From assembly GCF_051401765.1 (NCBI RefSeq), contig NC_135064.1, positions 26,944,001 through 27,008,000 of the forward strand: DNA of 64,000 nucleotides, in the 5' to 3' direction. Every line of letters begins with the position of its first letter. The first letter of the stretch is position 1. The position numbers and the translations under genes were made by a program. The notes beneath the pieces were generated by a model. The model worked only from the letters and a program-made list of their open reading frames with translations. It ran no database searches and was not told where the DNA came from. This document shows, in pieces, positions 38,850-51,025 of this stretch. The stretch is from Calliopsis andreniformis. Taxonomy: Eukaryota > Arthropoda > Insecta > Hymenoptera > Andrenidae.

Positions 38850-40221
38850 GTAAGTAAACACACGGTTCATTTGCGTAATAGTTTTACGGAAGTTTAACAC
38901 CTTTACTGTGAATATGCAGTTACGAGGAAGTCGAGTTCTGTCTCAAACTTATAAAGGTCGCGGATATAAAGTTTCGGCAACACTGCTAACGAAAATTCGA
39001 ATACTCCATTTGACACATGCTTCATCGTGTTTTGAAAATTCCCAAAGAAATAGAAAAATGTAGAGACATAGATATTGTATAGATATTTGGTCCATCTATT
39101 AGGTTTGACCTGTTGCACCTCGGTGTTAATGTAGTTAGTCAGACATAGACCATATAAAGTGATGTTAAGGGTTACTTACTACCTTTGGTATGTCTTATTG
39201 ATCAGACATGTTTAGAGACAAACTGTATAAGTTGTCTCCTACAAAACGAGGAACTAGTTCAGTGCAGAAGACTAAAGGCTCCAGTCATAAAGATCAGAAG
39301 TAATGAAATGAAAATAGATTCATAATGTATCTGGCTACTGTAAAATAGAACAAGCATATAGTAGGATAAATGGATTACTGTATAAACGATAAGATCTTCT
39401 CCTATTTTCCTGAAGTGGAAGTCGAATTCCAATTCTTCATGCTTAATTGCTTCCCGCAAATTTAATTCAATTTCCGGGATGTGTATTAATCATCGACTAG
39501 ATGCATATGCCACGAGTGCATAACCTCCTAGGTACGCCTCACCTTGAGTCCATCAGTCGATCGTGTTTATACAAACCAATTTCAATTTAATTTTCGCCGT
39601 CTCGCGAGAATTTCCCAATCGTGTCGACTGAATTGTCCGACTTCGACTCGATCGCACTTACCTGATCAAGTGTTCGCGGATGGTTCCTCTCAGGTAGTTC
39701 ATTTTCGTCGCTGCGTGTAGCGCGCCACCATTCTGTTTGCAGTTTTCATAGATAAGACACTGTATGGATTCATTCTAAGCCGGGCAGAGCTAGTTTTCAA
39801 CTGTTTTCCTACTTTTTAGTTGTTTACCCTCGTATACGGAAAAAATGGTCATACAGATCTTGCAAAAGTTTCTTAAGTAGATTTAAACAGAGTAGACTTT
39901 TGTAAAATCTATTTCAGACTTTTGAACAATTAACAAAGGTAGACTACAGTAAGACCAGCTTCATAAAATCTACAAAGTCGACTCTTACTGATTCCATTAA
40001 ACTGAGACCTGTTAGGGTACTTTTATAAATTCTACAAGATACTTCAATAACGACAGCTTAACATTTTCTCCCATGTAATAATCTAGATTTTTCCTTTTTC
40101 TAATTTACTATCTGTTGCATAAAAGTCAGTCGAAGTCAGCTTCTCTTGGAACAGTTGCTAAGCAGCCGAACCAGTTATACAGAATTATCCCGTGCAACGT
40201 CAGAAGGTAGCACCTAGGTAG
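38850..40221. other. Non-coding stretch
   Basis: AT-rich sequence with no supported gene, repeat or structure. Confidence 0.5.
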
Positions 40222-40515
40222 TCACGCTAGTGATAGCTTAGAGACGCTTCGGTAACCGCTCGGTTCATCTTCCTCCATCGGCTCTTCGAGCTGGAAGACG
40301 GGCAGGAGGCGGCTTGTACGAAACGCCTCGCCCCATTGTTCCCAAATGGTGCAGCTGGTTCCTATATTTCCGCATATGCCCTTGTACATATTCCGTACGA
40401 TTGCCCGCGCATTGTACCTCACCAACATGCATCTCAGCGAACGGTGTCATGTCCCGAGATATATGCGGTCGCTTGAGCGTATTAAGCATCGCTCTGACCC
40501 GCGGTGAATGCTGTA
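40222..40515 (-). CDS. Possible minus-strand terminal exon or gene relic, unrecognised
   Basis: Two overlapping minus-strand frames in a locally GC-rich block both give protein-like peptides. Frame one ends LEEPMEEDEPSGYRSVSKLS and stops at 40222. Frame two includes GNRTEYVQGHMRKYRNQLHH and ends in a proline- and arginine-rich tail at 40265. Only one can be real, or both are one relic with a frameshift. A weak acceptor, GCGTTTACAG, ends at the start of frame two. I know no family with these tails, and no upstream exon was found. Confidence 0.15.
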
Positions 40516-40583
40516 AACGCGGTTAACCCCTGTAAAGGGATACAGTGGAGATTTTGGGGAATAGATCGCTGCCACCCTTGGGG

Positions 40584-40595
40584 TGCACGCGTGCA
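40584..40595. repeat. 12-bp perfect palindrome TGCACGCGTGCA
   Basis: Flanked by CCCTTGGGG and AGGGG, which extend the dyad imperfectly to about 28 bases. Confidence 0.6.
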
Positions 40596-43500
40596 AGGGG
40601 TGCGTGTGGAGTTGTTATTTGATTTTCAAGAGGCAATCATCGGGTGTTGAAGACTGGAGACTGGTTTTAGGGATGGATTTTTTGACCTCTCGAATGGTTG
40701 TCGCTGCAGGGGAAGGAGTATTACGTATGAAGTTGTGTGAAGTGTTGCTTGAGTTCTAGGGGGAAGGGGCTTCACCTTCGGGTCAATGGTGTTAATGAAA
40801 GTTTGAGGGGCGTAGCAAGCCTCTCTGTCACAAATCATTTGCATGCGTTAAGTTATTCGGAAAGGACGTGAAATTCGCAATGTTCAGCTGTTGCTAAATT
40901 CATTTATAATAGTTCATAGAAGCATTTCATACGGTGCAGCGATATATTTCATTTCTCCAATTTCTAGTCAATCGTTCAGAGTTCGAATGACTACTTTTCA
41001 GTACCAATACATGATTCCAGGCTTTAATATTTATTTATAACACTGGCCACAAAAGTAATTCCATGGAGTACAATAAATTTTTTCGACAGTATAGCTACAG
41101 AATCTCAATTTTATTCATTAATCGCAAATTCGAAGTCACGCTTGTTATAAAAGCGTAAAAAATCGAAAATTTTGCACTCGACGCAGTCCTTCATTATTTT
41201 ATCTATTTATAGAACGTTTCAATCGGTCAAATCATATCATCTATCACACAATGATGTGACATTTATCAGAAATTCGAAATACGCTCTTTATCATTCAATC
41301 AGGAATCTATGTTTCCGAAAATAATGCCTCGCACAAAAGCCTTCCCTCTATATTTTCGATCCATATTTTAACCTGGAGTTCGCTATTTTTTCATTGTAAC
41401 CCAAATTACGAGAATAACCAGTGACATTCTCGAGGCGAAATATAGCGTGCGATTTGAAACTCGATTGCACTGCCGTGCAAAACATACGAGGGACTGAGTA
41501 GCGACTAACGTTTGATGCCAGCCAGTTCGAATGAAGAAAATGCTATCTCATTAGATCGTCGGGAGGAAGGAAGATCTGCTTTGGAGGATTTGCACGGTCG
41601 GGTCGAGCAAAAAGAAACATTTCCATGGATCGAGTTGTACAGTAGGTGGCCTTATTTCTTCGATTCGGGCCACTGGTCACAATCCGGCGTAAATTCGAAA
41701 AATTCCATGGCCAGTGGAACGTCGGGGCGCTAGCTATAGATCAAGATGGTTGGAGATAATCAGCACTCAGTTTTATTGGAAAGCGAATCGTGCAGGCGGA
41801 GTCAAAAGAAGAAGCATTGTCCGTTGAAACCATTCGTAGCTCGTTTGTTCGTCGCGCGGCACTTTTCTTGGTACTTTCTGCTAAATTTATGATACGATCC
41901 GATAGATTGAAAAATTATCTGGCTTCTATCTATTGCAACTGGCCTGCGAACAACTCAATCGTATTAAAGGAATACGCCGAAAACTCTGGAGTACTATTTA
42001 CTGCGCGTAAAATCTCTGCATTTCATTAAATACTGCATGTGAAATTACGTTTTCGAATCTGTGAGCTGAATTACCATAACCGAATATTTAATTCGTAGTA
42101 TTTTAAGCGCAGTAATGGTAACATTTAATACAAATTAATGTTAAGTGCTGTTTAGTAAAAATAAAAACAGATGGAGTTTAATAAAATAGTAAGGAAATAT
42201 AGTACGAGGTACGTGTAGGTAATTGGCAATTTGATATGCAGTAATTTAGTAAAAAGCTTTACAGAGTTTTGTATGCCTTTTGCGTATTTCGCGTTTAATA
42301 ATCCTAATGCGAACATTCTGCATATTTTTCACGAAACGCTGATTCGTCGATGAGCATCAGATCTGTTCACATTTTTGCCCTGCAGTGGTTTTGCGTGCGC
42401 TTTCCTGTTGCAAACTTAACGTTACAAGCTCACGTAATCGTAATGAAAATTAAATAATTGGCATACGAGCATACGCTCAATTTTCCAACGTTTCTTTCGG
42501 TTGAGTTGCCAGACAGCACGTTCCTCTTCGTTTCGAAATTCATTTCCATAGTACACTCGAAAAATATTCAACGCTCATTAAATATGCAATAAATACTTCG
42601 AAATCGACATCGTGGTGTTATCGAGTTGCGGGAGGAAAAAATTTCGTTTCTGTCACTTTGGGGCATGTGCTTCGCCAACACCGTCAATTATCCTGTAAAA
42701 ATGAAAACAGCACAAAAAGACAAATTGATATTCGATCTAGTTTGTTATCTGATCAATAAATCGGAACTAAACGAACATACGAACAAGTCTGTCACAACGA
42801 ATTGCTGACCCTCGCATGTAAATATGATACCAGATATAAATGGTGATATTTAGGTGGTTGTTTACATGCATGTTCTCTTGTATTTATTATTGTCCTAGAC
42901 TCGGCGAAACCATATTAAAGGGAATATTTCCATTTGGGTTATAAAAAAAATTAATGGAATTTTTTTACAACTACAAAGCTTAACATTTTTTAAAAATTTT
43001 CCATATAAAACCTAATTTTAAAGTATGCCCTGTAATTCTCTTCCGATTCTTTTTTAGCTAATCTTATTAATATGTTTCAGTATTTTCTATTTCATGTACG
43101 TGACAATGTTTTTCAATGCGAAAATAAATTGAATTCATCGTTTAACATGTTTCTATTCTTACCCAACTTGGTTTATGTGTTGATAAACTAAGCTGAAAAT
43201 TGATATGCTTGGTTCTCATCTATTTTCGATATATTCTGACAAACGCTGTTCAACATTTTTTTATTTTGCTTTTAAAAAAGGATGCAATTTTTATTGATTC
43301 TGTTAATTCTGAAATTTTTTTGTTTTTTTAATTTCGTTGCAGAATTTTCATTTTTAGACGGAGAATTATTGAATGTGTAATCAATTATTGATACTTCTAA
43401 AAGCTTTCTGTTCGCTTATTGCAGCGAAACCAACAAGATATAATCCAATGAAATGGCCAGATTATTTATTCACAGTTTTATTCATGCTTGATTGTTCATT

Positions 43501-46002
43501 AACAGTTATGTTAATACGTCGTATTTTGTAGAAAGCGATGGTAAAGTTGCTCACAAATATCGCTTTAGCGGACATATAATTTGGGTCAGAGAAATATTAC
43601 CTCGAATTAATCCAATTCTCTCGATAAAGTTATTTGCTTGATATACGCATAATTTCGTTGTTCCGATTTATTTCATTAATTGGATTATCTTCAACACTTT
43701 AGTTGATACAGCTATCATTAATTTATCGACTGATGTATTGATTAACTCGAAAATTTTTTTCCAATTAATGTTCTTTCAATATACAATCTCCTACGATAAA
43801 TATTTCACGGAAAATTATTGATGCGGATCATTTATTTTGCATCAACAGAAAATCTGCAATACTTCATCATTTTCACGTCAAAATTCAGAATGCATAAAAT
43901 TGTCTCGAAGTAAAAACAGTCAAAGCGAATTCCATAATTTTCACCTGCGCCTTCCGCCGAATATCTTCTTCCATTTCATTTCAAGCAAAGAGATAAATCT
44001 GCATCAACTTACTATCGTAGCCGCCTGTTCGTTGCATTCACCAGATTATTATTTGTGCCCTGCGCTGCGCCAGAATTCACTCGTTATTACTAAAATGTTC
44101 CCCGAACAAAATCCGCTGGATTGCAACGTTGAATCAACGTTCGAAAATTATGGGGGCGACGGGCTGACAGTCCGTTATATTTCTTCGTCGACACGAATGA
44201 ATTTATGCCATCACCGACGTAAGGGAACGTTCACGATTGTTTATAGCGGCTAGACTTTCTTTTCCACAGCTCCTATCTTTCGCTCCACTTTCTACTCTTA
44301 CACACACACCGAGCAGCTTCCCCATGCAAAAAAGGAAGAGGCCATTGTTTATCGAGTTTATTTCCTGCACCTTCTCGCCACGTAACTCGTCCCCTCTTGG
44401 AGAACGCCATGCTATTTTCGAGCCACCCTCGTCACACTCAGATCATCTGCGACTCGCCATCGTAAAGCTGCGTCCACGTTTTGATGTCAATCGAGTATTA
44501 TTTTTGACGTGTATTTTACTATTCGAAATACATAGTCATTCTTGTTGATCCTCATCAGCAGAGACGAAGCCCTTCAGTACTCTATATGTATAAAAATTAA
44601 TTGCAGGCGCGGCCAAAGGCGCTCGATTATGACCATGTTGATCAGGTTCATATCAGAAATTATTAGCGGAGATGTAGGAAATCATGTTGAGGGTTAGAAA
44701 TTCGAAAATCGAAGCACGAACGTTCAAAATGTGAATGTGTTTAAAAAAGTTGACATCTGAATATTTAACTTCCTTGGTACGATAGTTGACTTTAGTCGAC
44801 AGCCACCAAATGTATACACATGGTCTGACTTTATTCGACTGTTTGTGTTCATTTGCGCCTAGCTGTCAAACGCATACACCCACAGCGTTACTTACGCGGC
44901 GAATGGCTGCTGCACCGTATCGTAAAGTTAAATATTGGAATTTTTGAAAGTTTGAAAACTCAAAATTCAAAGACGAGAAATCAACAAAACAAATAAACGA
45001 AAACTCCTTAATACTTAAATTGTTCCATAACTGTTTCAGTTCAGAAAGAGCACTACCCCTATAGATAAGAATTTCATGAAGCTATCCTCAAAGTGATTAA
45101 AGCGAGCAAGTACTTAGATATACAGGAAATCCAGAGGCTGCCCTTAAACCCTTCATAGAGAATCAGTCGACTGTTGTTGCATTTCTATCTGAAGAATAGG
45201 CACAAAGGTGGAAAGCCGGCGTTGCTCGTGTTTGGAGGTTCAGATGTGGACGCGTCCTAACTCGGCCAGGCCTCGGAACAAAACGAGCCAACTATCCCGC
45301 GGTGGAGTCGCGATAAAAAGGCCTGCTTCCGCGGCTGCTTACGCGGTGTACAAAGTATGAAAAAACCGCAGGGACACGGGACGGTGATTAAAAACTGTAG
45401 GAATTCACTACGGGCGGTTTCTAGCTGGGAATGTGAAGAACAAGGATGGTTTCAGTCACGATGAAATCCGCGGAGCACCGCCGTGGTTGGTCACGGCGTT
45501 GTTCCGCGTTTAAAGGACTCGAAACTCCGCTCGGAGTCAGCCACAATGCCGGCCTGCTCGAGAATAGAGGCACGCCCGAGATGCGTCGAAAAAGTTGGCG
45601 AATTATTTCACAGTTAATGTAGGGGAGGGTCACGCAACTGGGGCGGCTCGTACCTGGTTTTTGCCGAGGGCTGTGGTAAATGCTGGTGGAAACGGTTCAA
45701 TGGTTCAACGGGGTGTAACTTTCTATGGCTGATGCACGGTACTCGTGAATATAACGATGCATCCCTAAAGCGTAATTGTGGTTTCTTCGCGACGGGTACC
45801 TTGCGTTATTCTTTCATACAGCGGTGTTCCGTGTCGCTCTGTTGGACCAGAATTAATCACTTCAGACAAATTTTCTCATTTCTTAATATCCCTTGCATTC
45901 ATCATTGATAACAGTTCTGATATTAATGGAAATTAAAATCAGTGAAATTGTAACGATTCCTCACCGGCACGAATAATATAACTTTACACACTACTTGTTC
46001 GG

Positions 46003-46024
46003 TAATTAATTAATAATTAATTAA
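46003..46024. promoter_or_regulatory. Clustered TAATTA homeodomain-type sites
   Basis: TAATTAATTAATAATTAATT contains several overlapping TAATTA cores, the standard core bound by many homeodomain proteins. It may simply be AT-rich sequence. Confidence 0.25.
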
Positions 46025-46634
46025 AATATCGACTTTTGTAAATAAGTTGAATAATTTACCCTCGGCATATTTATTACATTACTTTGGAAATTAATGCTTC
46101 ATATGCGACGCGCTTATTTAAATTTGATGCACTGACAGCGATGAACAAATCTGATGAACCACCCTCAAGAACTTTTATTCAAAGGGTAATGCTCGCATAG
46201 AGAGGGAAATCTGCTTGAAATTCGACAAGAGGAGCAATTTAATTTCATTGACCTTAAAAATTGTAAGGGGACGCCGCCTGTCGAGTGTCTGAACTGACAA
46301 AAACATAGGACGATGTTTGCCCAGTCACCAGTAGCTCGAGTGACCAACAAAAGACATCAAAGGGAATGGTAACTGTTAACATTTTCAATTTTCTCGTGTT
46401 GATGTACAATCTCCTCTGCAAAAATTTTCCGATAGGAACTCGAGCGCTTTGCGTCGCGGACCAGTGAAACGCGAGCAAATATATTTTCCTAGGGAAACGG
46501 CCTGGCGAGGTATAATTCTCGAAATGAACGTTCTCGTTCGCGTTTCCCGAGCATTTAATGCCTCAAATTTTATCGCCGGCAATACGGAATGAGCTCGTAA
46601 CTCGTGTTGCGACCGACAGAGAGACGACTTTTTC

Positions 46635-46690
46635 AAAAATAAAAAAAAAAAGAAAAAATAGAAAGAAAGGAAAAAAGAAGAAAAGAAATA
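46635..46690 (+). repeat. A-rich tract with scattered G
   Basis: About 55 bases of nearly pure A and G, with an 11-base A run. Confidence 0.7.
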
Positions 46691-47855
46691 ACTCTTTCGA
46701 GAGTTGCGTTAATTAAAGTATAATGAGAAATGAAAGAAAAGTGTTGATTTTATTTTTTTCTTTTATTTCACTTTATTTTATTAACCTTACTATAAATCGA
46801 GTCTTAAAGCGGCAGTAAGGTTAGACCTCATCTTTCATCTTAGATATTTATATTTTAAATAATCTCTGGTTCTATATTATATTCTCCTCCATATCATAAC
46901 CTAATATTACTATTGTCTCTCAAAAATCAGACTCGTCTCCTTATTTTTCACAGCACAGGAAAGGTACATTCGTTATTTTCACGCACTGCTTGCTATTTTC
47001 CACATCCATCATATCTTCTCCAGGATGACTGGACAAAGTGATTGATCGGAGTTCAATACACGGCCGTCAGGACAAGGTTCTTGTTCTATTCCTGACTCTA
47101 TGGCCTCTTTTAGCATAAGCAGTCGGTGCGTGTCACATTTACGAGAGGGACGCGTGTACATGGGGCTGCTTATATCACCCTGCCGCGCCGCATCAGACCG
47201 AATCTTCCGCCATCACGTGTCGGAAGGTATTTCCGATGATTTATTTGGCAGACGGTCTCAACTCAGTCTCGTAACGCCCCGTGGCAACCTGGTATTATGC
47301 GAGGGCGTATATGACTCCGAAGTTTCATGAGGATTCCGATATTTACTACCTCGCATGTGCGATGGGCTTTCTTTATGCCGATTTTACGCGGCAGCTGTTG
47401 TGTCGCCGTTCGCGACCGCCTATCCATCCTGCTTCTTATCCTTCTTGACGAGAAAAATGTGGACCACCGCCGCTATCTCAACCACGATGGATTTTTCCCT
47501 TGACCAGCGATGTCTCTTTAAGCTTTATCGTTCTCTCGCGGAAAAAAACAGCATATGAATGAGAAAGAGTGGAAGTGATTTTGCATTGAATATGAAAAAC
47601 GAGGTACGTAGAAGATCGTAGTTAAATAATAGAACCATATAATGTCACACGTGGCTGTCGTAATAGCGTTTTGTCTAATTGAACACGAACTTTGGAACAC
47701 GCTTATATTTCCGTTCACGTAATTAGTAGAATATGAAATTGATGTTCAGACAAAAAGTCTAGGATCTAGAAGTATATCCCACTTTGATAATGACTGGTTA
47801 AAAAACTGCTGGAGTTTAAAGAACCCAAGCTACACAGTACTTTCTGTTGTTTCAG

Positions 47856-48066
47856 GAGATTTTCGTACGCCGAGACTAAATCTTTAATAAGTGGTGTATT
47901 TATGCAAAACAGAACAGAGGGCCAGGGCTCCGTCACGAATTCGGTAACCCTATTACAACTGTTCGGACGAAGTCACGCTATCATTTTTCTCGTTCATCGT
48001 ACACGACATATCCACGAGACAAAAACCGTTGAACGTATTTCCAGTGACATGGCAAATCTCGCGAAG
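47856..48066 (+). other. Candidate coding exon (211 nt), unrecognised
   Basis: Acceptor CTTTCTGTTGTTTCAG ends at 47855 and donor GCGAAG|GTAATT follows 48066. One frame is open across the whole interval (RFSYAETKSLISGVFMQNRT at the start, RISSDMANLAK at the end) and stays open past the donor to 48240, about 128 codons in all. Composition is mixed, and I see no domain, signal or membrane segment. Runs of this length do occur by chance in 64 kb, so this is only a candidate exon of a plus-strand gene whose neighbours I cannot find. Confidence 0.18.
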
Positions 48067-48503
48067 GTAATTACAGTTACTTGTCACTTGAAAAGACTTG
48101 CCCCCTCAACAATCCTCTCCCTGAGTAGTTATTTCCACGTAAATTCACTGACAGGAACTTTTTTGCAAGGGAACGACGGTCTTATATTTCTTCCGGCTCG
48201 CAGAACCGCGATTCACGCGACCGAAGCAACGGCGTGTTGAAGAGATTCAATGACGACATGGACTTATTATTAATTGTCGCTCAATTTCTACATGATGCAC
48301 AACAAAAAAAAATGTCATTATATGAACGATTAGTTCACAGATGTTTTACTAAATCGATCGACTTTTCTAGAAGTTGCACGATTTAAGGATGACGAAAATT
48401 AGAGATTACCGAAGGTATCGCCAAATTGTAATTTGACTATTAATAAGCATGAAACTTGCAGGGCTTCCTATTTAGCTTTCGTATGGTATCAATAAATATA
48501 CAT

Positions 48504-48529
48504 TTCGATAATTAATAATAATTATCGAA
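48504..48529. repeat. Perfect 11+11 bp inverted repeat, 4-bp spacer
   Basis: TTCGATAATTA, spacer ATAA, then TAATTATCGAA. It could extrude as a cruciform or be a dimer site. Confidence 0.65.
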
Positions 48530-50934
48530 GTCAGACATCTTCGAAATCCATTGCAGTTATGTATGTACATAGTTTCACCGTAGTCCCGTTTCGACAACCC
48601 CTTACAAAAGCATTAAATTTCTAGCATTTCATACGTTCTGTCATCTTCCATACTTGCGTGCGAAGTCACGCTGGAAATGAGCATTCTCTAATTCTTCAAA
48701 TTAATGGGAGGGTGTACGCGTTCCACAGATAATGGGCAGAAACATTCACGCGTCATTAGGCGTTTGTAAATACCGCAAAAGCGCGACCTAGGCTCACGAT
48801 AGTTGACGCTCGTCGATCGTGTGCGCAGTTTCCTAGCAATCGTCGCATCTCCCCCTGTCCCTGCCAGCTTTCGTTGTCACGTAGCGCGGTAAAAATGTGG
48901 AATGGGTGCGCTAACTTCATTGCACACAAGTGCCGGCGTGGGAAAGTGCTGAGGCGCTCTTTACGGCCCTCCCAAGAACTTGGAATATCTTGGTGGAGAA
49001 TGGGCCATTCCTGATGAGAATTACAGTCACCCCCTCGCTGTCTGCAACGACCATTCGGCTGCTACCCTCCCGAGAAAGTCATTGTTCTAACGTGAATTTT
49101 CGTCAATTAATCGCCGCTTCCTCTTCTCACCACTTCGCACGAACCTCCCATTCATCCAAATTACATCGAGACGGAATGGAAACCCATTTAACACCCCGAC
49201 CAAACGCTTCGCACGGTTGACGTGGGACTGTTGGCGTTGTTTCGTAGGGTGGGTGTCATGACGTTTTTATTAATAGGAAATTTGAGAAGGGTGGCTTCGG
49301 ATAGGGGATTTTGTTTCACGGAATTTTTAGTGAAAATTAAGGGCTAGATAGTTTGCAAGAGTTTACACTTATTGTTGCGCTTCGTGAACATTCTATTTGT
49401 AGAAACGTGAAGTCAACTTGAATTTGAAGATCTTATTAATTTAATAATTAACAACATTTTTCAGTTATTGACGTTCATTGCCGTTTGTAGCTCGCTCAAC
49501 GTTAATATAGTGAATCAATTTTATAGTCTCTCACTTCAGTTGCAAGCACCTGTAGGCTATAAAGTTATACCCAGTACTCGGAGCAATATTTTAGTTACCC
49601 TCATAACTCTTTCAGCGATCCTAATTTCGATAAAAAATACAAGAACCTTTTGGTTCCAGTGTCTAATGCTCTTTCATCCATATATTTTCACGTTCCATAA
49701 GCTCCAATTCTGCGGAGGTTTTGATCGTCATTTCGAGTATTTGCTAAGTTAGGATGCAGTAGCTACTGTTCATCGGTGGGGTGCATCAAACACTTGACCC
49801 CCTCAATGATGCTTGTAGTCCCAGCGGGGCTATTTTGTAGCCTCAATATTGTTCGCTCAAATAACGTGATTCAATTACACGAAAGGTTGCCGAAGTCGAG
49901 CTTGAAGAATTTTTATCGTCGTCGAGGTGCGTTGAGATAAGCGATGTCTCGAATTTTAAGCGCTATACTTAACATGCACTCTGGTGCATTAGCCAGGAGT
50001 GACGCTGGCTAAGGATCTCCTACCTTCGCTTCAGTGCAGACAAGGTGAACCACCTAACGCTATCGTTCAAAAGATCTTCGGTGCTTCTGATGAGACAGCA
50101 TATTGGAAAAGGTTGCCCCTGTGTTGCAGGAGTAATCTTCATCAACGAAACGTCATACAGCCTAAGGTAGAAAAAAACAGAGAAATAATTGCAACTAAAT
50201 TGATCTTAATACCTTCTCTGATATTCGTTCAACACGTTTCAGATTTCACACAAATCCTCATGCCGAAATTAATTCGATCCGCTCCCCGTTGTCAGGATTC
50301 TCGAAATGGCCACGCCACTATCATCGACGATCCATGAATTGATAGTTCCGCTTCGTGAGCCTTCGGTTTATCGCTTAGCCATTACAAAGGGCATCATGTT
50401 CGAGCCATAAATCACGACGCGGCTGTATTAGAGGGCAGCGCTATTTTTCACGTACATGTTCCATTACCTTTAGCCCCCGTACGTTCTCTGCGCACGTCCA
50501 ACGGATCCGTAACATGTGCGAATCATCGTGGCACGTTCCCGTTTTGTTCCTTACGTCGCGCACCGAGTCACCCAAGGGTGTGCATACCTTGCGGGTGACG
50601 CGAACAGAGCCTCGTAACCGAGTGGCGGCTTTAATTTGCAGGCGAAAAATCGGCAGCAAGTATCGATCGTTTCTCTGAATACTGCCCTCTGACCATCAAT
50701 TTCTTCGACGCCAAGTACTTAACCACGGCCTTTCCTCGGGCAAAGTGGCCCAGCGGTAACCGCTGTTGAACCGAATGGAACATGCTTCCGTTTCTCTCGA
50801 CTGGGGCCTGAACTCGGCTCGACGGTACGGGGCAAGCTGTTTACTGTATGTCGATGGGTTCGATGCACGGGCAATCGGCCATTCGCCGTTGTTTTTCGTG
50901 CACGATACGAATCCCAGCGCGGTGAACGAGCTGC

Positions 50935-51025
50935 GAAGGGAAACGAACAGGGAGGGAGGGAGAGAGAGAGGGTGAGAGCCAAAGAACCGAAGAATGGAAA
51001 GGGAACAGGGAAAGGGAAAAAAGAT
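50935..51025 (+). repeat. Purine-rich tract with GGGA/GAGA repeats
   Basis: About 90 bases, mostly A and G. Core 50950-50976 has GGGAGGGAGGGAGAGAGAGA. It holds several GAGAG cores of the kind bound by insect GAGA factor, and is able to form triplex DNA. The long minus-strand ORF at 50696-51172 is its antisense shadow. Confidence 0.6.

Larger units (their letters stand above)
40600..47855. other. Non-coding stretch, very AT-rich at 42.8-43.8 kb
   Basis: No supported gene. It contains a Tc1-like start (CACTGGCCACAAAAGTAATT at 41041) without a partner, a TAATTA-rich palindrome (46003-46024), and an A-rich tract (46635-46690). A 138-codon ORF at 43837-44253 (+) has no recognisable motif. Confidence 0.5.

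Noticed and set aside
41041..41716. Tc1-like start CACTGGCCACAAAAGTAATT with a possible inverted CCATGGCCAGTGG at the other side
   Set aside because: Only about 10 bases match between the ends, there is no TA directly at the left end, and there is no transposase.
43837..44253. 138-codon plus-strand ORF
   Set aside because: No recognisable motif, and it ends in ordinary noncoding sequence.
44740..44880. Repeated TGACTTTA.TCGAC pieces that looked like a tandem repeat
   Set aside because: Only about 14 bases match and the spacing and flanks do not repeat.
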